Part shown: positions 24,919 to 33,416 of the stretch, piece by piece | Layout: each line of letters starts with the position of its first letter | Numbering within the stretch: position 1 is the first letter of the stretch | NCBI GenBank assembly: GCA_900538305.1 | Contig: UPXY01000005.1 | Span: forward strand, 1 to 64,000 | DNA from: an uncultured Collinsella sp. | GTDB lineage: Bacteria; Actinomycetota; Coriobacteriia; Coriobacteriales; Coriobacteriaceae | DNA: 64,000 bases | Direction: 5' to 3' | The notes under the pieces: generated by a model | The model's database searches: none | What the model was told of the DNA's origin: nothing | The model's input: the letters and a program-made list of their open reading frames with translations, nothing else | Translations under genes and position numbers: made by a program

Positions 24919-26336
24919 TCTCGCTCGCCGGTCTCGGCCGTCTCGTCGAGGTCGGCAAGCTCGCCCATATCCTCGAGTGCGATTGCGGAAGCGTCGACGA
25001 GCGCCCCTGGCTCAGCCCGCTGCCCCTCATGCGTCGGGGGAATCGCGCCCTCGAGCTGGCCACGAATGCTTTCGGCTCGCAACAGGCAGAACATCTCGAT
25101 GGTGTCCACGCCTACGAGGAATTCCTCGTAGGTGCAAAACGCCGTGGGATCTTCCGCAACGTAGGGTGCGATAAGCTCGCGCATGCGGGCGATGGTTTCG
25201 GATAAGCGCCCGCTCTCAACGTAGTTGGCGACCAACTGATCAAGATAGTCGTGGTAGCGCGCCCGGTACTCCTCATGCGCCATGAGGTTCGTGAAGAGCG
25301 GGCGCTCAGCGAGTACCTCGGGCGCGGCGGGCTCGTCGATGGGAAGGTTCACATAGGTGCCGACGTCATCGGGGAGCTCCGGACGCCCGAGCGCATACGT
25401 GCCGAAGGCGAGGTTGTAGTCCCACGGCAGCATCGAGATGCGCCCCGCGTCTTCGTAGAGCAAGTAGTTGTGGCCGGTGCTTCCCAGGTAGCTATCGAGG
25501 TTCGCGACGAAGGCCTGTACGGCGAAGTAGCGCAGCGTTGCGTCGACATCGACGTAGCGTTCGAGGTTCTCGCCAGAGGCGAGCCCTTCAAGCGCTCGGA
25601 TGAGCCTTCGTTTGCCTGCTTCGTCTACATCGAGCTGCGCCTCGTCGAAGATCCCAGGGTAGAGCGACGGGTCATCGCCGATGTAACGCAGGGCGACGTC
25701 AGCGTTCTCATTCTCTAGTGAGCGATAATCGGGTTTGTAAAGCGCGCCGTGGTCTGCACCCCATACACGGTCTGCGAACGCATCTTCGGCGTCTTCGACG
25801 GCCAAGAAGAGACCCCAAGGCTCGCCGTTTACCATGACCTGCGTAAATGCGGTTGCAGGCGCGGGGACGCCCATGAAGCGCATCATGTCATAGGTGAGGT
25901 AATTCTTGAGATAGCTGTTGTCTTGGAAGGCTGCGTCGAGCGAGAGCTTATCGAGGCCGTGATAGGTGGTGTTGCGGTCGTAGTGGTCGAACTCGATCTT
26001 CAAGCTATAGCGCGAAAGGCCGCGGCGCGAGATGTGCCCAACCGAGTTGTTCCCCTTGGCGCGCAGCCCCACGCCCGTGATGCGCTCGCCGTCGATGACG
26101 ACGTCGGCTTGGGTGTACTCCTCTTCCGGCGCCGAAGCGATGAACGCGTCCCAGTCCTCGACCTCGATGTTGACGGTGTGCACGCGGGAATCGTCGAAGA
26201 GGAGGTCGAGATAGGTGTTGGGTCGCGCGGGCGCGATGACGCCGACAGATCCCGCCCAGGCAAGCAGGCAGGCGGCGCCCGTCGAGAGTACGAGCGCGAA
26301 GATGCAGATGACGTCTATGTGGCGGTTCCTGATCAT
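24912..26336 (-). CDS. CotH kinase-family exported protein
   Basis: A 474-residue CotH-domain protein with an N-terminal signal anchor (ICIFALVLSTGAACLLAWAG). CotH proteins are atypical kinases first known from Bacillus spore coats. Features seen are an Arg in GLRAKGNNSVG, KLSLDAAFQDNSYLKNYLTYDMMRFMGVPAP, the GEPWGLFLAVEDAED block, a Lys in YKPDY, and the metal-binding LPWDYNLAFG. The catalytic domain should lie outside the membrane. It is the last gene of a four-gene minus-strand operon (RsgI-like, VTC, DUF4956, CotH). Its stop lies inside the palindrome. No spore genes are present, so a cell-surface role is likelier than a coat role. Confidence 0.88.
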   Translation of the reverse strand: MIRNRHIDVICIFALVLSTGAACLLAWAGSVGVIAPARPNTYLDLLFDDSRVHTVNIEVEDWDAFIASAPEEEYTQADVVIDGERITGVGLRAKGNNSVGHISRRGLSRYSLKIEFDHYDRNTTYHGLDKLSLDAAFQDNSYLKNYLTYDMMRFMGVPAPATAFTQVMVNGEPWGLFLAVEDAEDAFADRVWGADHGALYKPDYRSLENENADVALRYIGDDPSLYPGIFDEAQLDVDEAGKRRLIRALEGLASGENLERYVDVDATLRYFAVQAFVANLDSYLGSTGHNYLLYEDAGRISMLPWDYNLAFGTYALGRPELPDDVGTYVNLPIDEPAAPEVLAERPLFTNLMAHEEYRARYHDYLDQLVANYVESGRLSETIARMRELIAPYVAEDPTAFCTYEEFLVGVDTIEMFCLLRAESIRGQLEGAIPPTHEGQRAEPGALVDASAIALEDMGELADLDETAETGERDM

Positions 26337-26378
26337 GGGCGTTCCGCTTGCTTCCGTGCTTTCGGGTTGGTGCCTTTG

Positions 26379-27053
26379 CTATCCGAGGTAATCGCCGTTG
26401 TATGACACGAGCGCCGCGTCGGTGACGCCTTCGAGTGCGTCGAGCTCGTCGACAAGCGCCGCCCCGCCTTCCTTGAGTCGCAGCTCAAAGGTGAGCTCTA
26501 CGCTTCCGCCGTGCACGTTCTTCGCCTTGAGGGCATGCCGGGCGGCGCGCGCCTCGATTGCCGTGATGACATTTTGCTCCGCGCTTTCGCCTTCAAGGTG
26601 CACCACGAGCATGTATGGCCGGTCATCGGTCTTGCGGTCCGCGAACATGAGAAGCACGAGCCCGATGAACACCGCGCCAAAGATAGCGAGGAAGAGCAAG
26701 CCCGCGGCGAGCACGATGCCCGTTGCGATGCACCAGAAGAGGAACACGAGGTCGAGCGGTTCTTTGATGGGCGCGCGGAAGCGCACGATGGAGAGGGCGC
26801 CCACCATGCCGAGCGAGAGCAGCACATTGCTTGAGACGGCGAGAATCACGAGGGTCGTGATGAGGGTGAGCGCCACGAGCGTCACGCCGAATGACGTGGA
26901 GTACATGACCGCGCTCGACGTCTTCCGGTAGATCAGGAAGATGAAGAGACCGATCCCGCAGGCGAGCAGCATCGCCACGATGGCGTCGATAAGCGGCACG
27001 GCTCCCATGCGGTCGAGGAATGCCGAGGTGAAGATGTCGTCGAACGTAACCAT
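26379..27053 (-). CDS. DUF4956 membrane protein
   Basis: A 224-residue membrane protein with about four helices in the first 140 residues and a soluble ferredoxin-like C-terminal domain (residues 145-224). The family signature LGMVGALSIVRFRAPIKEPLDLVFLFW is present in the middle of the membrane part. The function is unknown; such proteins are recurrently encoded next to VTC-domain and CotH proteins, and the same order is seen here. The gene starts 18 bases after the VTC stop and ends 42 bases before CotH, consistent with one transcript. Confidence 0.85.
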   Translation of the reverse strand: MVTFDDIFTSAFLDRMGAVPLIDAIVAMLLACGIGLFIFLIYRKTSSAVMYSTSFGVTLVALTLITTLVILAVSSNVLLSLGMVGALSIVRFRAPIKEPLDLVFLFWCIATGIVLAAGLLFLAIFGAVFIGLVLLMFADRKTDDRPYMLVVHLEGESAEQNVITAIEARAARHALKAKNVHGGSVELTFELRLKEGGAALVDELDALEGVTDAALVSYNGDYLG

Positions 27054-27071
27054 GGATTGCCTTTCTTAGTA

Positions 27072-27749
27072 TCACTCGTATCGGCGTCCCAGCGCGTATT
27101 TCGAGTATGCGCTGCGCACCGCGCCCGGGGTCTCGATCGCGGCGCGGACGATATCGGGTAGGAATGCGTCGAACTTCACCTCGAGGAGCACGCGGCCTGG
27201 GTCGATGGGGATGAGCGGGATGCTTGGATCGAGGAGGGCGCGCGGGTTCGGGCTCGATGCGATGTGCGAGTCGATCGTGAGGCGCACGTTGCCCGGCGCG
27301 TAGGTGAATGCTTCACGCCGGTAGCACACGACGGATGCCGCGCGCAGGAGATACGCTTCCTGCCTGCCGTGGAATTCACGTTTGACCGGGTGATCGCATG
27401 ACTCCCAAGCAAGGGGTGCCCGGCCATCGTTGACGAGTTCCTGTGCCTCTTCGGGCGAAAGGGGACAGGAGCTCTTCTCGCTCGAGCCGGCGTGCTTCGC
27501 CTTCTTTTCCAAACGGAGCGTACCGCCCTCGCCATAGGTGCGCAGCCGCCATTTCTCGCGCCGGCTGACGCCCTCCTTGTTTTGGCGGAGCAGAGCGTCG
27601 TCGGGTGTGTCGAAATACAGGCTGCGCACGGTGTAGGAGCCGTCCGTGCCCGCATGGCGGTCGCGCGCGAAAAGCGTCGAGAAGCGCCGTGCGAGCACAT
27701 GAGCGTCTATCGGCGAGATGAGGTACTTCAGCTCATGACGGATCGACAT
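27072..27749 (-). CDS. VTC-domain (polyphosphate polymerase-type) protein
   Basis: A 225-residue protein with the tunnel-shaped triphosphate-tunnel fold of the VTC domain, the catalytic part of yeast polyphosphate polymerase. Basic and acidic residues expected to line the tunnel are visible in RHELKYLIS, VRSLYFDTPDD, KWRLRTYG, LRLEKKAKH, CYRREAF and LLEVKFD. It lacks SPX and membrane domains, so it is soluble. It begins 3 bases after the RsgI-like gene ends. Bacterial members are poorly characterised, and polyphosphate synthesis is only one possibility. The neighbouring DUF4956 protein may tie it to the membrane. Confidence 0.88.
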   Translation of the reverse strand: MSIRHELKYLISPIDAHVLARRFSTLFARDRHAGTDGSYTVRSLYFDTPDDALLRQNKEGVSRREKWRLRTYGEGGTLRLEKKAKHAGSSEKSSCPLSPEEAQELVNDGRAPLAWESCDHPVKREFHGRQEAYLLRAASVVCYRREAFTYAPGNVRLTIDSHIASSPNPRALLDPSIPLIPIDPGRVLLEVKFDAFLPDIVRAAIETPGAVRSAYSKYALGRRYE

Positions 27750-27752
27750 GGG

Positions 27753-28640
27753 CTAATCGTCGTATCCGGAGTCCGAGTCATGACCCGAGTTGCCGCTGTA
27801 GCCGGAGTTGGAGTCGTAGCCCGAATTCGAGTCGTAGCCGGAGTTCGAGTCATAACCCGAGTTGCCACCACTCGGCGCGGGAGACGGGGCGGGCGAGGGT
27901 GCTGGTGCGGGCGCTGGTGCGGAGCCGCCGCCGGAACTGGAACCTCCGCCAGAGCTGGAGCCGCCGGAGCTCGTGTATCCGGAATCATAATTCGTGTTGC
28001 CGTCCGATGCAGGCTCGTTATAATCGGTCACGCCGTCGTTCAGGGGGCCGTAGTCGGAGTCGTAGTAATCGGTCACGCCGTCGCTGTCGGGACCATAATC
28101 GGAGTCGCCGTAGTTCGTCCAGCCATAGTCGGTCGTGCCGGAGACTTCCATGGGGACGGTCATGTTCTGCCCGACGACGTACGTCTCGGATTCATGCACG
28201 ATATTGCGCAGGAAGTTCTCTTCGGGAAGCGCCGATCCGCTTTCGACCTCAAGGTTGATGGTGTTGCCCTCGCCCTCGACTTCTTCCACGAAATAGCCAG
28301 CGTCGTTAATGCGTTCGACGAGCGTGCGAACCGCCTCGCGGCATGTCATGCCCTCGAGCGCGGCGAGATCGAGCTTCATGTTCTCAGCGTCATCGTTGCG
28401 TGCTTCAACGCCTACGACAACACCGGAGGCGTCATAGTGAATCGCGAACTCGGGGTTCACGCGCAGGATGAGCGTTCCGCCTCCCTCGGGATAGGGGAGC
28501 GTCTCCTCCACGGGCTCGGTTGCTTGGGCAGGATTGCTTGCCGGATTTGCCGGGTTCTGCGTTACTGCAAAAAAAGCTCCGCCGCCCACGATCAATACGA
28601 GCAGCGTGGCGAGCACAACGGTAAGGCGTTTGTTCGTCAT
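27753..28640 (-). CDS. Exported RsgI-middle-domain-like protein with Gly/Ser/Tyr/Asp repeats
   Basis: A 295-residue exported protein. A membrane helix (about residues 5-24) follows MTNKRL. Residues about 55-125 (TLILRVNPEFAIHYDASGV, later NDDAENMKLDLAALEGM and AVRTLVERINDAGYF) match the pattern of the extracytoplasmic middle domain of RsgI-type anti-sigma factors: NPs, V..V...N.D, A...L, GY. The cytoplasmic anti-sigma part and the membrane-proximal zinc-free N terminus are missing. The second half is low complexity: Asp/Gly/Tyr repeats, a Gly/Ser tract, a Pro/Ala linker, and GYDSNS repeated in tandem. The start is taken at 28640 after GGGGTGA. It is the first gene of the VTC operon. Confidence 0.7.
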   Translation of the reverse strand: MTNKRLTVVLATLLVLIVGGGAFFAVTQNPANPASNPAQATEPVEETLPYPEGGGTLILRVNPEFAIHYDASGVVVGVEARNDDAENMKLDLAALEGMTCREAVRTLVERINDAGYFVEEVEGEGNTINLEVESGSALPEENFLRNIVHESETYVVGQNMTVPMEVSGTTDYGWTNYGDSDYGPDSDGVTDYYDSDYGPLNDGVTDYNEPASDGNTNYDSGYTSSGGSSSGGGSSSGGGSAPAPAPAPSPAPSPAPSGGNSGYDSNSGYDSNSGYDSNSGYSGNSGHDSDSGYDD

Positions 28641-29010
28641 GTTGTTCACCCCTTGGTCTTGTGACGGACGAATGGCGCAATGAGCGCCCGGCATCGGCTC
28701 CCCGCGCAGCGGGAGTCAGTCGCGTCGGTCGCCCGGAGCGTCGCCCTATCAGGCGGGGTGCCAAGAACAGTGTAGGTTACGCCGTACGCGTATGGCGGCC
28801 TCGTGAACGTAAGGGTTTTGCAAGGAAGCCAGTTCTAGGGGTTTATGGCTGATTACCTCGATGTTCCTGTTATTCAATCAGATGCACGTCAGGATTTTGT
28901 AATGGAAGGGCGGGCGTGCGGTTTTCGCCGACCAGCGGTCGGATTGGGGTTGTTTTCGGCGAAACGGCTATGCTGTGAGAAATGAGTTGGCAACAGATGG
29001 AGGAGAAATG
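28641..29010. other. Divergent promoter region with 9-bp dyad
   Basis: About 370 bases between the VTC operon and the LOG gene, without a believable gene. TTTCGCCGA (28923-28931) and TCGGCGAAA (28956-28964) form a perfect inverted repeat around a smaller CCGACC/GGTCGG stem. TATGCT at 28969-28974 may be a -10 for the plus-strand gene. Confidence 0.4.
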
Positions 29011-29883
29011 ATGAATCATACGGAGGGACGATACGATGCAGGAGCTGCTGCTCGCGAGAACCACAGCGATCTCGATAGCGAGATGAACACGTCTGCCGAT
29101 AGCTCGCACCATTGCCCGCTCGATGGCATTCCCGACGAAGAGCACGGCTACACGAGCGAACAGACGCATCAGCGCGGCCCGGTGGTTTTGCGCGGTCCCA
29201 TGGCGCCCACCGACACCACGATGGGCAACCTGCTCGCACCGGAAACATCGACCGACTGGCTGCACATGGATCCGTGGCGCGTCCTGCGCATCCAGGCGGA
29301 GTTCGTCGACGGTTTCGGCGCGCTTGCCGAGGTGGGTCCCGCGGTGGTGGTTTTCGGCTCCGCCCGCACCAAGCGAGGCGACTCCATGTACCGTGCGGCG
29401 CGCGAGACGGGACGGCAGCTTGCGGAGGCGGGCATCGCCACCATCACGGGCGGCGGGCCGGGCATCATGGAAGCGGCGAACCGAGGCGCGGCCGAGCGCG
29501 GGGGCGTCTCGATTGGTTTGGGGATCGAGCTCCCCTTCGAAGAGGGTCTGAACAAGTGGGTCAACCTCGGCATGTCCTTCCGCTACTTCTTCGTGCGGAA
29601 GACCATGTTTGTGAAGTATTCGCAGGGAGCCATCGTATTTCCCGGCGGCTTCGGAACGCTTGACGAGCTTTTCGAGTTGCTTACGCTCGTGCAGACGCAC
29701 AAGGTCACGCGGATGCCCGTCGTGCTCGTGGGCAGCGCGTATTGGCGTGGGCTCTTCGATTGGATTGAGGGAACGGTGCAGGAAGAGGGCATGATTTCCT
29801 CGCTCGACCCGGATCTTGTGCACATCACCGATAGCGTTGATGACGCTGTTGCCATCGCGACGAGCGCGATTAAGACGATCTGA
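29011..29883 (+). CDS. LOG-family (TIGR00730) nucleotide-binding protein
   Basis: A 290-residue protein with the lysine-decarboxylase-like Rossmann fold of the LOG family. Motifs are VVFGSARTKRGDSMYRAA, TGGGPGIMEAANRGA and the hallmark FPGGFGTLDELFE. LOG enzymes cleave ribose 5-phosphate from nucleotides such as AMP-type cytokinin precursors; related bacterial enzymes act as nucleotide 5'-monophosphate nucleosidases. The first about 75 residues are an extra, His- and Asp-rich unstructured extension. Of two adjacent ATGs, 29011 has the better spacing from GGAGGAG. It precedes the PARG gene, but an inverted-repeat element separates them. Confidence 0.88.
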   Translation: MNHTEGRYDAGAAARENHSDLDSEMNTSADSSHHCPLDGIPDEEHGYTSEQTHQRGPVVLRGPMAPTDTTMGNLLAPETSTDWLHMDPWRVLRIQAEFVDGFGALAEVGPAVVVFGSARTKRGDSMYRAARETGRQLAEAGIATITGGGPGIMEAANRGAAERGGVSIGLGIELPFEEGLNKWVNLGMSFRYFFVRKTMFVKYSQGAIVFPGGFGTLDELFELLTLVQTHKVTRMPVVLVGSAYWRGLFDWIEGTVQEEGMISSLDPDLVHITDSVDDAVAIATSAIKTI

Positions 29884-30259
29884 CGCTGCGACTGCCGCGG
29901 CATTTCCTGAATATCGGCTCCGGTGGTCAAAAACGAAAGGTTGGTGACACCTCCTCCTGGGAAACGGGGGTGCGCATCGCCCACCGCCCAGGCAGGGGGC
30001 GCGGTTATCGCAGCTACGGGGGAACCGCACCCTCATTCCCCGGGAGGAAGTGTCACCAACCTTTCGTTTTTGGCCAGATTTCCAATTCCGGTGACGTTTC
30101 GAGCGCGCCAAAGCAGGTAATTGCGTGCGCGACGCCTTTGCACTCCGCTCGCGAAGCCTCTTTGTGCCGCGCTTTGCCTTCGGCGTGCCGCGTGCGCGAT
30201 GCCCCGCTTCCGGGTATCCTTATGGGAGTCCGAAGAGATCCGGGTACAGAGGTGATGAC
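29884..30259. other. Non-coding gap carrying an inverted-repeat element
   Basis: About 375 bases between the LOG and PARG genes. The first half is the 29924-30076 inverted repeat. The rest shows no gene or clear promoter; AGAGGTGA just before 30260 is the PARG ribosome binding site. Confidence 0.4.
29924..30076. repeat. Inverted-repeat element (about 150 bp, MITE-like)
   Basis: The terminal arms 29924-29960 and about 30038-30076 are near-complementary over about 37 bases. Both contain AAAACGAAAGGTTGGTGACA or its complement, with a few mismatches toward the middle. About 77 bases of GC-rich unique sequence lie between. It contains no gene and resembles a miniature inverted-repeat element or a long intergenic hairpin. 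Confidence 0.7.
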
Positions 30260-31234
30260 ATGGAGCGTAGGGACGATCGCCGTTCAGGAAACGGGCGCAA
30301 CGGGGGAACCCGTGGCAACGGGCGCGAGAACCCGAAGCGCGAGGCGCGCAGGAAGGCTGCCGAGCAGCATACGGCGGACGTGGCAGCGCGCCTTGCGAAG
30401 GATATCGCGCGTTCTCTTGAAGGCGTGACGCGCTACGAGGGCATGCCTTCCGTCGAGGTTGCTGAGCCGTGCGTGCCCGACGTAACGGTCGTCCCGCTCG
30501 ATTCCGTGGCGGCAATTCTCGAGAACGGGCGCGGCTACGCCCAGTTCTGCGACCTTGCGGTGCTCGATTTCGCCTCGTTCGTGAATCCGGGCGGCGGCTA
30601 CATTCGCGGCGGCCTCGCCCAAGAGGAAGCGCTCTGCACGGAGTCCTACCTGTACAACGTCCTCAATGAACAGCGCGATTGGTATGGTGAAAACCGCCGC
30701 CGCAACATCAACTGCGAGCTGTATTGCGAACGCGCGCTCGTGGTTCCCGCCGTGCGTTTCGAGCGCGGGAAGATGCATGCCTACGCGGACGTCGTCGTCG
30801 CGGCGGCACCGAACGCGAAGCGCGCCCGTGCGGATTACCATGTAAGCGAAGAGACGCTTGCCGCCTCCATGCGCGACCGCATTCGCTTCGTGCTTGCAAT
30901 CATCGATGCGCTCGGCCGCGAGAAAGCGGTGCTCGGGGCATACGGCTGCGGCGTGTTCGGATGGGACGCCGAGCAAGTTGCCGAGATGTTCCGCGAGGAG
31001 CTGGCGAGCGGTTCGCACGGCGTGAAGCAGGTGATATTCGCTATCCCGCGCACGCGCTACGACGAGAACCTCGCGAAGTTCGAGCATGCGTTTAGCGCGT
31101 TTCCCGAGGCGCCAGCAACGTCGTATGCTGATGCCGCCCGCGCAGCGGCTGCTGCGAAGGCCGCGGAGGAATCGGCGCGCGCGACGCAGGCAGAAGACGA
31201 CGATGACGAAGACGATTGGCGCAAGTACCTGTAA
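30260..31234 (+). CDS. Bacterial-type poly(ADP-ribose) glycohydrolase (TIGR02452/DUF2263 macrodomain)
   Basis: A 324-residue protein of the bacterial PARG macrodomain group, expected to remove ADP-ribose polymers or related adducts. The PARG signature is complete: NPGGGYIRGGLAQEEALCTESYLY, with the GGG-x-QEE catalytic loop (tandem Glu). LGAYGCGVFGWDAEQVAEMF follows as the phosphate-binding loop. The first about 45 residues are Arg/Gly/Asn-rich and probably disordered; the last 35 are Ala-rich then acidic (EDDDDEDD). The start at 30260 follows AGAGGTGA. No ADP-ribosyltransferase gene lies nearby. Confidence 0.9.
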   Translation: MERRDDRRSGNGRNGGTRGNGRENPKREARRKAAEQHTADVAARLAKDIARSLEGVTRYEGMPSVEVAEPCVPDVTVVPLDSVAAILENGRGYAQFCDLAVLDFASFVNPGGGYIRGGLAQEEALCTESYLYNVLNEQRDWYGENRRRNINCELYCERALVVPAVRFERGKMHAYADVVVAAAPNAKRARADYHVSEETLAASMRDRIRFVLAIIDALGREKAVLGAYGCGVFGWDAEQVAEMFREELASGSHGVKQVIFAIPRTRYDENLAKFEHAFSAFPEAPATSYADAARAAAAAKAAEESARATQAEDDDDEDDWRKYL

Positions 31235-31262
31235 GCGCGTTCGCAGGTAAACGTTTTGACGA

Positions 31263-31302
31263 AAAGGCGGTGGGAATCGGACAACCCGGTTCCACCGCCT
31301 TT
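31263..31302. terminator. Bidirectional terminator between convergent genes
   Basis: AAAGGCGGTGG (31263-31273) pairs perfectly with CCACCGCCTTT (31292-31302). A-rich and T-rich flanks on both sides suit termination of both the PARG and DUF308 transcripts. Confidence 0.75.
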
Positions 31303-31334
31303 ATATGTATCGTCTCGTGCTGAGCGCTACGGCT

Positions 31335-31925
31335 TCATCGGTCGATGCGCTTGATCGAAAGGCTCTCCACGATGAGCGCCACGCCGGCAACAACCAGGTA
31401 TGCCGAGATGAGGATGCTGATTGCCGCGCTTGCGAAGAGCGGCATAAGGGCGAACACGATGCCGAGTACGATATCGACGATGCCCGTGATCATGCCTGCG
31501 GTGGAACCGCCAAGCTGGTAGTACTTCATGTTCTGGGCGAACGAGATGCGCTCGATGCCCATGGTCACCAGCAGGAACGCCAGCAGGAACACGATGGTTC
31601 CGGCGGTAAGCGTGGCAGGCAGCGCAAGCAGCAAGATGCCGAGCAGGGCGTTCAACAGACCCGATGCGAGCGTCGCGCCGTTGCGGAAGAACTGCGGCGT
31701 CTGGAAGTAACTCACCAGGTGCGAGGCGCCATGCATGATGAGCGCGACGGCGGCGAACGTTTGGATGAACGCATACATGCTGAACGGTGCGATCGCGCTG
31801 GCAAGTCCGGTGATTACGAGCACGATGCCGATAACCGCCATCCAGATCTTCGTGGCACGAATCTGTCGGTTCCACTGGTCGATATAATCGCTCACGTAAT
31901 CGTGATTGGGGTCGTACGGGTACAT
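31335..31925 (-). CDS. HdeD/DUF308 family membrane protein
   Basis: A 196-residue protein with six hydrophobic helices arranged as two repeats of three, the layout of the DUF308/HdeD family. The N-terminal 30 residues (YPYDPNHDYVSDYIDQWNRQIRATK) are cytoplasmic and polar. HdeD is linked to acid resistance in enterobacteria, but the role here is unknown. A gap of about 225 bases separates it from the next gene, with an RBS-like GGGAGG just upstream of its ATG. Confidence 0.82.
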   Translation of the reverse strand: MYPYDPNHDYVSDYIDQWNRQIRATKIWMAVIGIVLVITGLASAIAPFSMYAFIQTFAAVALIMHGASHLVSYFQTPQFFRNGATLASGLLNALLGILLLALPATLTAGTIVFLLAFLLVTMGIERISFAQNMKYYQLGGSTAGMITGIVDIVLGIVFALMPLFASAAISILISAYLVVAGVALIVESLSIKRIDR

Positions 31926-32151
31926 AGATGCCTCCCTAAGGCAGGTGCGCTCATGCCGCGTCTCGGCGAGCGCGTTAGCATTGTTCTACCCGTAGATGCT
32001 ATTGGTAGACCAGCATTTCCGGGAAAGCACGTTTCAACGACTTAAGGTTTGCGGAAGGGCGACGCCGCACAACGAAATCGCAACGAAGCCCGCCACATGT
32101 CGACGCGGCGTTTGAGGTATTCTGCAATGTGACGGGAAGGAGCGGTATACG

Positions 32152-32511
32152 ATGAACGTGTATGTGAACCGACTCGGCGCTCGAGAGCGCGAAGCGCTTC
32201 TGTCGAGGCGTTATAACGAAACCGAGCTCGCTGAGCTCCACGCGATGCTCGCGCGTGGCCAGCGGCTTCGTAAACGGAACTTCGCGCTCGCAGCCGGTCT
32301 TTACATGATTATCGCTGTCGTGCTGTGGGGCATGACGATTTCTGTGGGCGGGCTCACGCCGGCGGTTCTCTTCGCAGGTGCGGTGCTGGTAGGCGTCGGC
32401 GCGGTCGCGCTCGCCGTGGTGTGGCAGCTCGCCATCGGCATCTACGCGCGTCAGTTCAACGACGCCGTTGACGAGGGATATCCTGAGCTTTTCGGCCGCT
32501 ACCATTTGTAG
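32152..32511 (+). CDS. Small two-helix membrane protein, unknown
   Basis: A 119-residue protein with a charged N-terminal helix (residues 8-45, Arg/Glu-rich), two membrane helices (about 46-65 and 70-95) and a short acidic tail ending GRYHL. GGAAGGAGCGG precedes the start. I do not recognise a family. It stands alone between DUF308 and the convergent thiD gene. Confidence 0.7.
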   Translation: MNVYVNRLGAREREALLSRRYNETELAELHAMLARGQRLRKRNFALAAGLYMIIAVVLWGMTISVGGLTPAVLFAGAVLVGVGAVALAVVWQLAIGIYARQFNDAVDEGYPELFGRYHL

Positions 32512-32551
32512 GTGATAGCGGCCGGCTGCCGTTGGGTTGTCTCCGGGGAGG

Positions 32552-33367
32552 TTACAGCGCCCACATGTGGTCGACGGGACCGGAGCCGTGGCCGAGGTCG
32601 AGTCCTGCGGCGAGCGCGCCGGTGAGGTATTCCTTCGCCTGGTTGATGGCATCGGGCAGCGGGCGCTCCTGCGCGAGTCCGCAGGCGATCGCCGAGGAAA
32701 GCGTGCAGCCCGTGCCGTGGGTGTTCTCGGTCTCCACGCGCGTGTGGCGGAACCATGTGATGCGCGGTTCGTCGTCTTCATGCGCGGCGGGCTCGGCGAG
32801 GACATCGTTCGCGTCGTTCACGTTGTGACCGCCCTTCACGAGCACGGCGCAGCCGAAATGGCGCGCGAGCTGCTGGGCGACGAGCGCCTGGTCACGGCTC
32901 GATTCGATGGCGCGCTCGGCGAGCGCTTCAGCCTCCATGATATTCGGCGTGATGACCGTGGCGAGGGGGAGAAGGCGGGAGGTAAGCGCCTCGACCGCAC
33001 CCTCGTCGATGAGGCGGGCGCCCGAAGTCGCGACCATCACGGGGTCGACGACGATGTTCTTCGCGTTCCAATGCCCGAGGCGCTCGGCAATCGTTTCGAT
33101 GATCGCTGCGGAAGAGACCATGCCGATCTTCACCGCTGCGGGCGGGATATCCTCGAAGACGGCGTCGATTTCCTGCGCAACGAATTCCGGCGTCGCTTCG
33201 AGGACGGCGCGCACGCCGGTTGTATTCTGCGCGGTGAGTGCGGTGATGGCGGTTTCGGCGAAGAGGTGGTGCGCCGCGATGGTCTTGATATCCGCCTGGA
33301 TGCCCGCACCCCCGCTCGAATCCGAGCCTGCAATTGAGAGGACGGCGGGAATGGTCTTGCTTGTCAT
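32552..33367 (-). CDS. thiD: Hydroxymethylpyrimidine/phosphomethylpyrimidine kinase
   Basis: A 271-residue ribokinase-fold enzyme that phosphorylates HMP and HMP-P to the pyrophosphate used in thiamine synthesis. Motifs are VLSIAGSDSSGGAGIQADIKT at the N terminus, VVDPVMVATSG, TPNIMEAEAL, VLVKGGH, and the catalytic anion hole NTHGTGCTLSSAIAC with Cys/Asp-region residues. Length is normal. It starts 49 bases after thiC, and the two should form an operon under the TPP riboswitch. No thiE or thiM is adjacent. Confidence 0.95.
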   Translation of the reverse strand: MTSKTIPAVLSIAGSDSSGGAGIQADIKTIAAHHLFAETAITALTAQNTTGVRAVLEATPEFVAQEIDAVFEDIPPAAVKIGMVSSAAIIETIAERLGHWNAKNIVVDPVMVATSGARLIDEGAVEALTSRLLPLATVITPNIMEAEALAERAIESSRDQALVAQQLARHFGCAVLVKGGHNVNDANDVLAEPAAHEDDEPRITWFRHTRVETENTHGTGCTLSSAIACGLAQERPLPDAINQAKEYLTGALAAGLDLGHGSGPVDHMWAL

Positions 33368-33416
33368 ATGTGCCTCGCTTTCGAAAAGCGCGTAACCTGC
33401 AGCCTCATCCGAGAGG

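Noticed and set aside
26398..26931. Plus-strand frame over DUF4956
   Set aside because: Ser/Thr/Arg-rich shadow of a clear membrane-protein gene.
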